Part shown: positions 26,511 through 34,655 of the stretch, in pieces
Numbering within the stretch: the first letter of the stretch is position 1
How the letters are laid out: every line of letters starts with the position of its first letter
Source of the DNA: Streptomyces sp. HPF1205
GTDB lineage: Bacteria > Actinomycetota > Actinomycetes > Streptomycetales > Streptomycetaceae
Assembly: GCF_020400825.1 (NCBI RefSeq)
Contig: NZ_JAINVH010000002.1
Location: 358,721 to 422,720 of the forward strand
Reading direction: 5' to 3'
DNA length: 64,000 bases
Position numbers and translations under genes: made by a program
Notes under the pieces: generated by a model
Told to the model about the DNA's origin: nothing
Seen by the model: only the letters and a program-made list of their open reading frames with translations
Database searches by the model: none

Positions 26511-27876
26511 CGTGGCCGGGGCGGTCGGCGGCGGGGTCCGCGGCCCTGCGCACGACGGCGATCCGCCGCCACAGGGCGGCGGCCTTCAGCGCCGAGCCCG
26601 CGCACAGGCCCCAGGCGGCGCCGGGGACGCCGTCGAGCGCGTAGCCGCCGAGCATGCACACCACGGAGGCGAGCGAGAAGACGACCTGGATGGGCAGGGT
26701 CGCCCGGGGCCGCAGCACCCGCAGGGTGAGCAGGGCGCTCGTGCCCAGCGCGATGCCCGCGTACTGGCTGCCGGACGCCGGCAGCAGCGCGGCGGAGGCG
26801 GTCCAGGTGTCGCCGAGGAGCTGGCGGCCCACCCGGTCGGGCAGCAGCATCAGGACGGCGGTCCAGGCGGCGGCCGTCCACGCGAGCGCCAGGGCGAGGA
26901 CGGCGGTGGCCCGTACCTTGTCGTCGGTGCCGCGCACCCGGTTCAGCAGCGGCGGGCCGAAGGCGGTCGCGGAGTTGTAGAGGACGTTCATCGGCCCGTA
27001 CAGGGTGGTGGCGCCGCGCAGCGCGCCCACCGCGAGGGGGGCGGCGAACAGGCCGAGCCCGATCACGGCGAGCTGGCTGGTGGCGTTGCCGACGCCGAAC
27101 TCGACGACGAACCGCTGCCCGAGGTGCCCCCTCCTGAGGTACGTGCCGACGTCCGCGCGGGCGCCCGCCAGCCGCGGCCGCAGCAGGACGGCCCCGGTCA
27201 GCAGGGCGGGCACGGCGGACAGGCCCCAGACGGCGACCAGCCGCACCGCGCCGGCCCCCTGCGGCTGCGCGGCCAGCGCGGGCACGGCGACCAGCAGCCG
27301 TACGGTGTCCGCGGCCAGCGCGTGGTGCGGCAGGCGCAGGGCGGAGAAGCAGTAGCGCATGCCGTCCTGGGTGAGGACGACCGGCAGGACGAGGCCGAGG
27401 ACGGCCACCGCGCGGGCGGTGGGGCCGGTGGCGAGGAACAGGCCCGCGGCCATGGCGGCGCCGATCACCGAGGAGGCGAGCGCGGTGAAGGCGACCGCGG
27501 AGCGGCAGGCCGCGCGTACCCGGTCCGAGCCGCGCTCCAGCACCAGCGCCTGGCCCACGTACGACACGTTCATGCCCAGCAGCACCGTGAACACCATGTA
27601 CACCATGGAGAACACGGAGAAGGCCGCCGCTGAGGACAGGCGCGCGGCCACCACCAGGACGGCGATGTTGGTGAGGGCTGCCACCGCCTGGTCGGCGACG
27701 GAGCTGACGATGGCGGAGCGGGTCCGCAGACCGGCGACGTCGCCGTCGGAGGCGAAGCCGGCAGCGGAACCGGAGCCGGCAGCGGGATCCGCGTGTTGTA
27801 CGGGCGCGGCGGGGTGGGCGGGATCGGCCCCGGGGGCCGCGGCGGACGGGGCGTGCCGCGGGGCGGGGCCGGTCAA
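26479..27876 (-). CDS. Polysaccharide flippase (Wzx/MATE-like)
   Basis: 465 residues; after a 50-residue Ala/Pro leader come about 12-14 membrane helices with the RSAIVSSVADQAVAALTN start and SQLAVIGLGLF segments of the lipopolysaccharide/EPS flippase family. It would translocate the undecaprenyl-linked repeat unit across the membrane. Its TTG start overlaps the stop of the Wzz-like gene (TTGA). It is third in a tight operon with the GT4 and Wzz-like genes. Confidence 0.82.
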   Translation of the reverse strand: MTGPAPRHAPSAAAPGADPAHPAAPVQHADPAAGSGSAAGFASDGDVAGLRTRSAIVSSVADQAVAALTNIAVLVVAARLSSAAAFSVFSMVYMVFTVLLGMNVSYVGQALVLERGSDRVRAACRSAVAFTALASSVIGAAMAAGLFLATGPTARAVAVLGLVLPVVLTQDGMRYCFSALRLPHHALAADTVRLLVAVPALAAQPQGAGAVRLVAVWGLSAVPALLTGAVLLRPRLAGARADVGTYLRRGHLGQRFVVEFGVGNATSQLAVIGLGLFAAPLAVGALRGATTLYGPMNVLYNSATAFGPPLLNRVRGTDDKVRATAVLALALAWTAAAWTAVLMLLPDRVGRQLLGDTWTASAALLPASGSQYAGIALGTSALLTLRVLRPRATLPIQVVFSLASVVCMLGGYALDGVPGAAWGLCAGSALKAAALWRRIAVVRRAADPAADRPGHVTAAASAGPH

Positions 27877-29618
27877 GGGACCGGGTGCGGCTCCGGGGGT
27901 CCGGGGAGGTTGCCGGGCACGTCACCGGGGGTGCCGGGGACGGCGGGGCCGGGGAGCGGCGCGGGGAGGGGTCCGTCGGCGGCGGGGTCCCGGCGGCGCG
28001 TCCCGCGGCCGCCGGCACGGCCGGAGCCGGGGCCGGCGGACCGCGTGAACCGGGAGAAACGGCCGCCCGCGCCGGGTTCGGCGCCGTGCAGCACGGCGCC
28101 CAGCACCGACCCGCCCGCCCCTTCGACGAGTTCGCGGACCCGGACCAGGTCGGCGCGGTGCACCGCGCGCGGATCGCAGACGACCACCACGCCGTCCACC
28201 CGGTCGGCCAGTGCGAGGGCGTCGGCGTAGGCGAGGACCGGCGGGGCGAGGACGACGACCGCGGAGCCGGGCTCGTCGGCCTCGTCGAACAGCCGCGTCG
28301 CGGGGGCGGAGGTCAGCGCCCGCGCCACGTTGCGGACCCGGCGGCCCGGCACCAGGTCGAAGGAACCGGAATCGCCCGCGTCTATGGGTACGTGCAGGCC
28401 CCCGGGCCAGCCGCCCTCGGCCGGGCCGGTGCCGCGGGCCCAGGCGGGCCGCACGCCCTGCGCCGTGCGCAGCCGCGCGGACAGCGAGGGGGCCCGCAGG
28501 TCGGCCTCGACCAGCAGCACCTCCATGCCCATCTCGGCGAAGGAGGCGGAGACGTTGACGGCGACGCCGGCCGCCGCGTCGCCGGGGCCGCGCGGGGCCA
28601 CCACGAGCAGCCGGCGCCGCGCCGCGAACCGCTTGTCGTGCCCGATCCGGAAGGCCACCGCCCGGTACTCCTCGGCCAGCCGCCCGTCCCCCTCGGCCAG
28701 CAGCTCCCCCGGATCGCGCCGGGTCCTGGGCAGCGTGCCGAGCACGGGGGCGTCCAGCGCCCGCGCCACCTCGGACTCGGAGCGTACGGACGGGTCGAAC
28801 ACCAGCCGCACCCACGCGGCCAGCAGGCCGAGCGCGATCCCGAGGGCCCCGCCCATGCCGACCAGCACCGGCAGCCCGGGACCGGACGGCGAGGCGGGCG
28901 CGACGCCGGGCCTGATGACCACGCCGGGGGTGGTGTCCAGGGCCTTGAGGCCGCTGATGTCCCCGTTGAGCTCGGTGATGCGGGAGAGCAGGTTGGTCTG
29001 CTCGGACACCAAGGTGCCCTCGATCTCCACGCTCTTGGCCCGCTGGATCTGGGTGAGCAGGTCGCTGCGCTGCCTGACCAGGGGGGTGAGCTGGGCCCGG
29101 TAGCCGGAGATCATGCGGGTGATGGTCGCCCGGGTCTGCGCCTCGCGGGCCCCGAGGTAGGCCGAGGTGAGCGCGTCGACCCAGTCGGCGGCCTCGTGGG
29201 CGTCGCCGGTGGTGCAGGTGAAGCGCAGGACGAGGGTGTTGGGCGGATTGGTGACCCGCAGGCAGTGCGTCAGGCGGACGGCCGGCTGCTTGACCCGGGC
29301 GGCGGCCGCGTCCGCGACGGCGCTGCTCATCGCGTTCTGCCGCTCGGTGCCGATGTTGATGCCCTTGTCCGCGGTCGCGCCGGTGGCGAACGGGTCGGCG
29401 GTGGCCGCCCTGACCATGACGTCGCTGGTCGCGCTGTACGAGTCCGCGCCCGACAGGGCGAGCAGCGCGCCGCCGATCAGGCCGATCAGCAGCCCGGCGG
29501 CGATCAGCGCACGGTAGCGCAGCAGCTGCCGGAACTGCTCGCGCAGCAGATCCGGTTCGTCCGGCGGCAGGCCGCCCGGCCCGCCGCCCGGTCCGCCGCC
29601 CAGCTCGCCGCCGGTCAT
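27873..29618 (-). CDS. Wzz/BY-kinase-like polysaccharide co-polymerase with degenerate ATPase motifs
   Basis: 581 residues: TM1 about 36-56, a coiled extracytoplasmic domain (about 60-240), TM2 about 248-270, then a cytoplasmic P-loop-fold domain. The segments aligned with Walker A (341-351, APRGPGDAAAG), Walker A' (LLVEADLRAP, 368-377) and Walker B (VVVLAPPVL) all lack their catalytic Lys, first Asp and Asp, respectively, and the C-terminal tail (520-581) has no Tyr cluster. It should control chain length structurally but probably neither binds ATP nor autophosphorylates. ATG overlaps the GT4 stop (ATGA). Confidence 0.85.
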   Translation of the reverse strand: MTGGELGGGPGGGPGGLPPDEPDLLREQFRQLLRYRALIAAGLLIGLIGGALLALSGADSYSATSDVMVRAATADPFATGATADKGINIGTERQNAMSSAVADAAAARVKQPAVRLTHCLRVTNPPNTLVLRFTCTTGDAHEAADWVDALTSAYLGAREAQTRATITRMISGYRAQLTPLVRQRSDLLTQIQRAKSVEIEGTLVSEQTNLLSRITELNGDISGLKALDTTPGVVIRPGVAPASPSGPGLPVLVGMGGALGIALGLLAAWVRLVFDPSVRSESEVARALDAPVLGTLPRTRRDPGELLAEGDGRLAEEYRAVAFRIGHDKRFAARRRLLVVAPRGPGDAAAGVAVNVSASFAEMGMEVLLVEADLRAPSLSARLRTAQGVRPAWARGTGPAEGGWPGGLHVPIDAGDSGSFDLVPGRRVRNVARALTSAPATRLFDEADEPGSAVVVLAPPVLAYADALALADRVDGVVVVCDPRAVHRADLVRVRELVEGAGGSVLGAVLHGAEPGAGGRFSRFTRSAGPGSGRAGGRGTRRRDPAADGPLPAPLPGPAVPGTPGDVPGNLPGPPEPHPVP

Positions 29619-31147
29619 CTCCCCACCGCCCCCTTGATCCCGTCCGGCGCCCCGGAGTCCGCCCGGCCGTCGGGAACGGTACCCGTGTCCGGGCCGTCCG
29701 TACTCCCGCCGTCGCCGCCGTCCGTGCTGCCGTCCGTACTGCCGTCCGTTCTCCCGGCGTCCGGGCCGTCCGTGCTGCCGCCGTCCCGGCCGTCCGTACT
29801 GCCCTCCGTACTCCCGCCGTCCGGGCCGTTCACGCCGCCGCTGGTCCCGCCGGGCGCTGGACGGGCGGGCTCGCCGAGGGCCTCCGCGAGCAGTGCGTCG
29901 ACGCGGGCCAGTCCCGCCTCGCGGCCGAGGCACGCGGCCGCGTAGACCGGGCCGCGAGCGCCCAGCGCGTCGGCCCGCGCGGGGTCGGCGACCAGCGCGC
30001 GCACCGCGTTCAGCAGCGCGCGCGGGTCCTCCGGGGGTACGACCACCCCGGCGCCGGAGCGGGTGACCTCGGACGCGCTGCCGCAGCCCGCCGTGACCGA
30101 GGCGACGACCGGGCGGCCGGCCGCGAAGTACGAGGTGAGCTTGGACGGCACGCTCATGTCGACCACGGAGGCGCGCTGGGTGACCGCCAGCACGTCGGCG
30201 GCGGCCAGCACGTCCGGGAAGTCCTCCTCGGCCGCGGGCGGCAGGAAGTCCAGGTTGGGCAGGTCGCCCGCCAGCGCCTTCAGGTGCTCGCGCCGGCTGC
30301 CGTCGCCCATCAGCACCACCCGCACCCGCGGGTCCAGCCGGGCGGCCTCCACCAGCACCTCCAGGCCCTGCTTGAGACCCATGTTGCCGCAGTGCAGCAC
30401 GACGGTGCCGCCGGGCGGCCAGCCGAGCCGGGCCCTGGTCTCCTCGCGGGGACGCGAAGGGGCCCTGACGTGGGACCAGTTGGGGACGACCCGGATGCGG
30501 TCCGCGGGCACGCCGCTGCCGACGAGCGCGGGCACGAAGGTCTCGTGGATGACGCCGACGAGGGCGGCGCGGCGCAGGACGTACCGCTCGGCGGCCCCGG
30601 CGACCGCGGCGGCGGCCCGGCCGCCGCCGCGTATCCCGCTCTGCCGTGCCGCCGCGCCCATCAGGTCCTGCACGATCGGCACGAAGGGCACATCGTGGCG
30701 GCGGGCCAGCCGGGCGGCGGCGACCGCCCCGGCCAGGCTGGGCAGTTGGGCCACCACTGCGTCGGGGCGGCCGGTGTCCGGCGGGTACCGTACGGCGCCG
30801 GCCAGCACGGACGCCTCGAACAGCGCGCGGGTCAGGGCGGTCTGCCGGGACGGGACGGTGTGCGCGCGCCGGTGCACGGTGACCCCCGCGCGCTCCTCGG
30901 TCACCCGCCGCACGCCCTCGTACGCCGGGTCCAGGCGCCACGCCGGGTAGTGCGGCATACCGGCCAGGACGTGCACCTCGTCGCCGCGCCGCGCCCAGTG
31001 CTCGGCGATCTGGGTCGCGTACGGCCCGATACCGGCGTGCTCCGGCGCGTAGTTGGTGGACACCAGCAGCAGCCGTCGCGCACCGGATCGCCCCACGGAA
31101 AACGTCCCTTCCCCCGCGCCGGACTCGCGCCCGCTCGGACGCCTCAC
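29615..31147 (-). CDS. Family 4 glycosyltransferase (WcaI-like) with repetitive tail
   Basis: 510 residues. NYAPEHAGIGPYATQIAEHW at the N-terminus, VVLHCGNMGLKQGLE and DMSVPSKLTSYFAAGRPV are characteristic of the WcaI/colanic-acid-type GT4 group, often fucosyl- or hexosyl-transferases. The final ~80 residues (about 430-510) are a Gly-Ser-Thr-Asp-Gly repeat with no counterpart in the family, probably disordered. The GTG at 31147 is first in the operon; ATGA overlap with the Wzz-like gene downstream. Confidence 0.85.
   Translation of the reverse strand: MRRPSGRESGAGEGTFSVGRSGARRLLLVSTNYAPEHAGIGPYATQIAEHWARRGDEVHVLAGMPHYPAWRLDPAYEGVRRVTEERAGVTVHRRAHTVPSRQTALTRALFEASVLAGAVRYPPDTGRPDAVVAQLPSLAGAVAAARLARRHDVPFVPIVQDLMGAAARQSGIRGGGRAAAAVAGAAERYVLRRAALVGVIHETFVPALVGSGVPADRIRVVPNWSHVRAPSRPREETRARLGWPPGGTVVLHCGNMGLKQGLEVLVEAARLDPRVRVVLMGDGSRREHLKALAGDLPNLDFLPPAAEEDFPDVLAAADVLAVTQRASVVDMSVPSKLTSYFAAGRPVVASVTAGCGSASEVTRSGAGVVVPPEDPRALLNAVRALVADPARADALGARGPVYAAACLGREAGLARVDALLAEALGEPARPAPGGTSGGVNGPDGGSTEGSTDGRDGGSTDGPDAGRTDGSTDGSTDGGDGGSTDGPDTGTVPDGRADSGAPDGIKGAVGR
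29640..29850 (-). repeat. Coding tandem repeat (Gly-Ser-Thr-Asp) in the GT4 tail
   Basis: Imperfect 12-15 bp units of the type CCGTCCGTACTGCCGTCC encode GGSTDG, GSTDGS and similar blocks. Strand-slippage variation in copy number is likely; the unit lengths stay in multiples of three. Confidence 0.7.
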
Positions 31148-31198
31148 CCCTTAGACTCCCTGACGCCGACGGGCGTTGTACGGCTGGGGGGTCGTCTG

Positions 31199-31681
31199 AT
31201 GGTGTCGCACCGGGTGGGTTACGCGCCGGGGGTTTACGACCTTTTTCACGTGGGTCACCTGAACATCCTGCGGCACGCCCGTGACAGATGCGACTTCTTG
31301 GTGGCGGGCGTGGTCTCCGACGAGATGGCCGAACTCGCCAAGGGCAGGCGGCCGGTGGTGCCGCTGGTCGAGCGGCTGGAGATCGTGCGCAGCGTGCGGT
31401 ACGTGGACGCGGCCTTCGTGGAGACCGTACCGGACAAGCTGGAGACCTGGCGCCGGGTGCGGTTCGACGTGCTGTTCAAGGGCGACGACTGGCGAGGCAC
31501 GGACAAGGGGCGGCGGCTGGAGCGGGACCTGGCCTCGGTCGGGGTCGAGGTCGTGTACTTCCCGTACACCGTGCACACCTCCAGCACGCAATTGCGCCGG
31601 GCGCTCGACGTCCTGACGGCGCGGGAGGGGCCGCTGCCGCCGGTCAGCCCGGAAGAGGACGGAGCGAGCGGAGCGCTCTGA
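31199..31681 (+). CDS. Cytidylyltransferase-like nucleotidyltransferase (TagD type)
   Basis: 160 residues. VYDLFHVGHLNILRHA holds the HxGH nucleotide-binding motif, and TSSTQLRR matches the second signature region of glycerol-3-phosphate/ethanolamine-phosphate cytidylyltransferases. It would make a CDP-activated small alcohol. G-rich sequence just before the ATG. Lying opposite a CDP-alcohol phosphotransferase (38-bp 3' overlap), the pair suggests that a phospho-alcohol group is attached to a lipid or to the EPS. Confidence 0.82.
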   Translation: MVSHRVGYAPGVYDLFHVGHLNILRHARDRCDFLVAGVVSDEMAELAKGRRPVVPLVERLEIVRSVRYVDAAFVETVPDKLETWRRVRFDVLFKGDDWRGTDKGRRLERDLASVGVEVVYFPYTVHTSSTQLRRALDVLTAREGPLPPVSPEEDGASGAL

Positions 31682-32453
31682 ACCAGCGGGTGAGAAAGGC
31701 GGCGAGGAACAGGGCGTGCACCGCGAACAGGGCGGTGTAGGCCCAGCGGAACGCGCGCTCGCTGCCCAGGAGCAGGAAGACGGCGCAGAAGACCCCGTAG
31801 TCGGCCGGCAGGAGGGCGACCGCGCGCAGGGTGGAGGGGGCGGGGCGGGCGGCGCCGGGGGCCTTCGGGGTGAGCTTGTCGGCAAGCAGGCCGCCGAAGA
31901 AGATCAGCACGGCGGTGAGCTGGAAGCCCAGGGGGACCAGCAGCCAGGCGGCGTCCGGCAGGGCGAAGTGCCGGTAGAAGGTGATCAGCACGGCCGCGTG
32001 CACCGCGGTGATCTTGGCGCAGTCCACCACGTGGTCCAGCCACTCCCCGGCCGGGCCGCCGGCCCCGAGCAGGCGGGCGAGCTGCCCGTCGGCCGCGTCG
32101 AGGGCGAACCCGGTCACCAGCCCGGCCCAGACCGCCACGGCCAGGCCCCAGGACGGCTCCGCGAGCGCCACGGCGGCCACGGCGGCGGCGCTGAAGGCCG
32201 CGCTGGCCAGGGTCACCTGGTTGGGGGTCAGTCCCGTCCGGTACGCGGCGGCGGCCAGGACGCGGCCGAGCGGCCGGTTGACGTGGCGCGAGTACAGCGA
32301 GACGCCCTTCGCGCTCTTCTGGGCGTCACGCAGGCGGGCCAGGGCCTCCCGGAACCCGAAGGGCCGCTCGGGCCGCGCCCTCCCGGCCTCCCGCGCCGTC
32401 CGGTCCACCACCGGCTCCACCCCCCTGCTCCCCACGCTCCCCGCGCGCACCAC
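31644..32453 (-). CDS. CDP-alcohol phosphatidyltransferase family membrane protein
   Basis: 269 residues with about six hydrophobic helices. The catalytic signature reads DGQLAR, then 8 residues, then G-x3-D-x3-D (GEWLDHVVD). It transfers a phospho-alcohol or phosphatidyl group from a CDP-linked donor at the membrane. The start is uncertain: GTG 32453 has GAGGGGG upstream, but the frame stays open to 32618, where 21-bp repeats would encode GGIRWRP units. Convergent with the cytidylyltransferase, and functionally a natural partner. Confidence 0.8.
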   Translation of the reverse strand: MVRAGSVGSRGVEPVVDRTAREAGRARPERPFGFREALARLRDAQKSAKGVSLYSRHVNRPLGRVLAAAAYRTGLTPNQVTLASAAFSAAAVAAVALAEPSWGLAVAVWAGLVTGFALDAADGQLARLLGAGGPAGEWLDHVVDCAKITAVHAAVLITFYRHFALPDAAWLLVPLGFQLTAVLIFFGGLLADKLTPKAPGAARPAPSTLRAVALLPADYGVFCAVFLLLGSERAFRWAYTALFAVHALFLAAFLTRWFRALRSLRPLPG

Positions 32454-32490
32454 GCGCGCCCCCTCGGCGGAGCCCCCATGATGCCAGCCG

Positions 32491-32553
32491 CCGGGACGCC
32501 ACCGGATGCCACCGGGACGCCACCGGATGCCGCCGGGGCACCACCGGAACGCC
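32491..32553. repeat. 21-bp tandem repeats upstream of the CDP-alcohol transferase
   Basis: Units at 32491-32511 and 32512-32532 are identical except at the last base (CCGGGACGCCACCGGATGCC core), and a third, diverged unit runs to 32553. The unit length is a multiple of three and would read GGIRWRP on the minus strand if translation began upstream. Confidence 0.75.
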
Positions 32554-32650
32554 GCCCGGCGCGCGGGCCGGGCCGCCGCCGGGGGCATTCCGCGCGACGC
32601 GACCCACCCAAAGCCCAATAAATCGGACTTTACGTTTTATGGTGAGCGCG

Positions 32651-33415
32651 ATGTCCAAGCCGATCTCCCGCCGCAACCTGCTCGTGACCGCCTCGGGTTC
32701 CGCCCTGTCCGGCTGTCTGGGCAGCCCCCACGCGCCCTCCGCCGCCGCGCCCGGCCATCCGGCGGCGGGCGCGCGCACGCCCGCCCCCGGGCGGGACAAG
32801 CCGCTGCCGCCCGGGCTTCCCGACCAGATCGAGCACGGGCCCGGAGACCGCGACGAGGTGGCGCTGACCTTCCACGGGCAGGGCGATCCCGGGCTCGCCA
32901 CCGCGCTGCTCACGGCCGCGGAGAAGGCGGGCGCGCGGCTGACCGTGCTGGCGGTGGGGACCTGGCTGGACGCCCACCCCGGGATGGCCGAGCGTGTCCT
33001 GAAGGGCGGCCACGAGCTGGGCAACCACACGCAGAACCACCTGGACATCGGCGCGCTGGAGGAGACCGCCGCCACCGCCGAGATCGAGCGGTGCGCGCGG
33101 CGCCTGGAGGAGCTGACCGGCTCGCGCGGCCGCTGGTTCCGCCCGTCGCAGACCCGGCTGGCCACCCCGCTGGTGGTACGGCTCGCCCGGCAGGCCGGCT
33201 ATCCGCACGTGCTGTCGTACGACGTGGACTCCCTCGACTGGACCGATCCGGGCCCGGCCGCGGTACGCGCCCGGCTCGCCGGGCAGGCGCGTCCCGGCTC
33301 GGTGGTCTCGCTGCACCTCGGGCATCCCGGCACCGTGGCCGCGCTGCCCGGCATCCTCGACGACCTGCACCGCCGCGGCCTGCGCGCGGTCACGACCTCG
33401 GAGCTGCTGACCTGA
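32651..33415 (+). CDS. Tat-exported polysaccharide deacetylase-like lipoprotein
   Basis: 254 residues from the ATG at 32651 (an in-frame ATG at 32639 adds four). SRRNLLVTASGSALSGC is a twin-arginine signal with a lipobox Cys. The NodB-fold motif 1, normally TFDDGP, is TFHGQGDP, so the catalytic Asp and first metal Asp are lost. Motif 2 HELGNHTQNH keeps both His, and motif 3 is RWFRPSQTR. Altered chemistry or a binding role is likely. Stop and the start of the propeller gene overlap (TGATG). Upstream 32611-32640 is strikingly AT-rich, probably the promoter. Confidence 0.82.
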   Translation: MSKPISRRNLLVTASGSALSGCLGSPHAPSAAAPGHPAAGARTPAPGRDKPLPPGLPDQIEHGPGDRDEVALTFHGQGDPGLATALLTAAEKAGARLTVLAVGTWLDAHPGMAERVLKGGHELGNHTQNHLDIGALEETAATAEIERCARRLEELTGSRGRWFRPSQTRLATPLVVRLARQAGYPHVLSYDVDSLDWTDPGPAAVRARLAGQARPGSVVSLHLGHPGTVAALPGILDDLHRRGLRAVTTSELLT

Positions 33416-34587
33416 TGCGCCGCCACCTGTCATCCGCCCTGTTCGCGTCCGCGGCGCTGCTGAGCGCCGCGTGCAGCGGGGGCGGCACGCACCCCGCGCC
33501 CACCCCGGCGCGCACCACCGCCAGGGCCGCCGTCGTCCGCCCGGAACCCGCCGTCCAGGTCCTGCCCGGCATGCCGCCGGTGCTCGATCGCCGGGACGTG
33601 TACTCCGCCGACCGGCCCGGCGCCCTGTCCCCGGTGGTGCGCAAGTTCCCCTCGCTCGTCTACGTGCCGAACACCGAGTCCGACACGGTGACGGTCATCG
33701 ACCCGAAGACGTACAAGGTGGTCAGGACGATCCCGGTGGGGACCCAGCCGCAGCACGTGGTGCCGTCGTGGGACCTGAGGACCCTGTGGGTCAACAACGA
33801 CCTCGGCAACTCGCTGACCCCGATCGACCCGGCCACCGGCAAGGTCGGCGACGAGGTGCCGGTGCACGACCCGTACAACCTGTACTTCACCCCCAACGGC
33901 AAGTACGCGGTGGTCATGGCCTCGATGGACCGCCAGCTGGTGTTCCGCGACCCGCACACCATGGCCGTCAGGAAGGTCGTCCCGGTGAGCTGCTACGGCG
34001 TCAACCACGCGGACTTCTCCCCCGACGGCCGCTACTTCATCGTCTCCTGCGAGTTCTCCGGCGAGCTGCTGAAGGTGGACACCGCCAGGATGGAGGTGGT
34101 CGGCCAGCAGACGCTGCCGTACGAGGGGGCGATGCCGCAGGACGTGAAGATGTCGCCGGACGGGAAGACCTGGTACGTCGCCGACATGGTCGCCGACGGG
34201 GTGTGGGAGCTGAACGGCGACACCTTCTCCAAGCCCGTGCTGCTGCGCACCGGCAAGGGCGCCCACGGGCTCTACGTCTCGCGCGACTCGAAGTCGATGT
34301 ACATCTCCAACCGCGGCGAGGGCTCCATCTCGGTACTGAACTTCGCCACCGGCCGCCTCACCGCCAAGTGGTGGATCGACGGCGGCGGCAGCCCCGACAT
34401 GGGGGGCGTCTCGGCGGACGGCAAGGTGCTGTGGCTGTCCGGCCGCTACGACGGCGAGGTGTACGCCCTCAGCACCGACGACGGCCGCACCCTGGCCAAG
34501 ATCCCGGTGGGCGCGGGCCCGCACGGCCTGTGCGTCTACCCGCAGCCGGGCCGCTACTCGCTGGGCCACACGGGGATCTTCCGCTAG
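33415..34587 (+). CDS. YncE-like beta-propeller lipoprotein
   Basis: 390 residues. The signal peptide ends in a lipobox LSAAC (Cys about 20). The mature part consists of repeated blades such as TESDTVTVIDPKTYKVV, ATGKVGDEV, PDGRYFIVSCEFSG and NRGEGSISVLNFATGR, typical of seven-bladed YVTN/YncE propellers. Exported and membrane-anchored; a binding or scaffold role outside the cell is likely. Translationally coupled to the deacetylase-like protein, a pairing I associate with Streptomyces. Confidence 0.85.
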   Translation: MRRHLSSALFASAALLSAACSGGGTHPAPTPARTTARAAVVRPEPAVQVLPGMPPVLDRRDVYSADRPGALSPVVRKFPSLVYVPNTESDTVTVIDPKTYKVVRTIPVGTQPQHVVPSWDLRTLWVNNDLGNSLTPIDPATGKVGDEVPVHDPYNLYFTPNGKYAVVMASMDRQLVFRDPHTMAVRKVVPVSCYGVNHADFSPDGRYFIVSCEFSGELLKVDTARMEVVGQQTLPYEGAMPQDVKMSPDGKTWYVADMVADGVWELNGDTFSKPVLLRTGKGAHGLYVSRDSKSMYISNRGEGSISVLNFATGRLTAKWWIDGGGSPDMGGVSADGKVLWLSGRYDGEVYALSTDDGRTLAKIPVGAGPHGLCVYPQPGRYSLGHTGIFR

Positions 34588-34655
34588 CGGCCGACGGGTG
34601 GGCGGGACCGGGCGGCGTGGCCCGGTGCCGCGGCGCCCTGCTTCGGCGCACCCTC

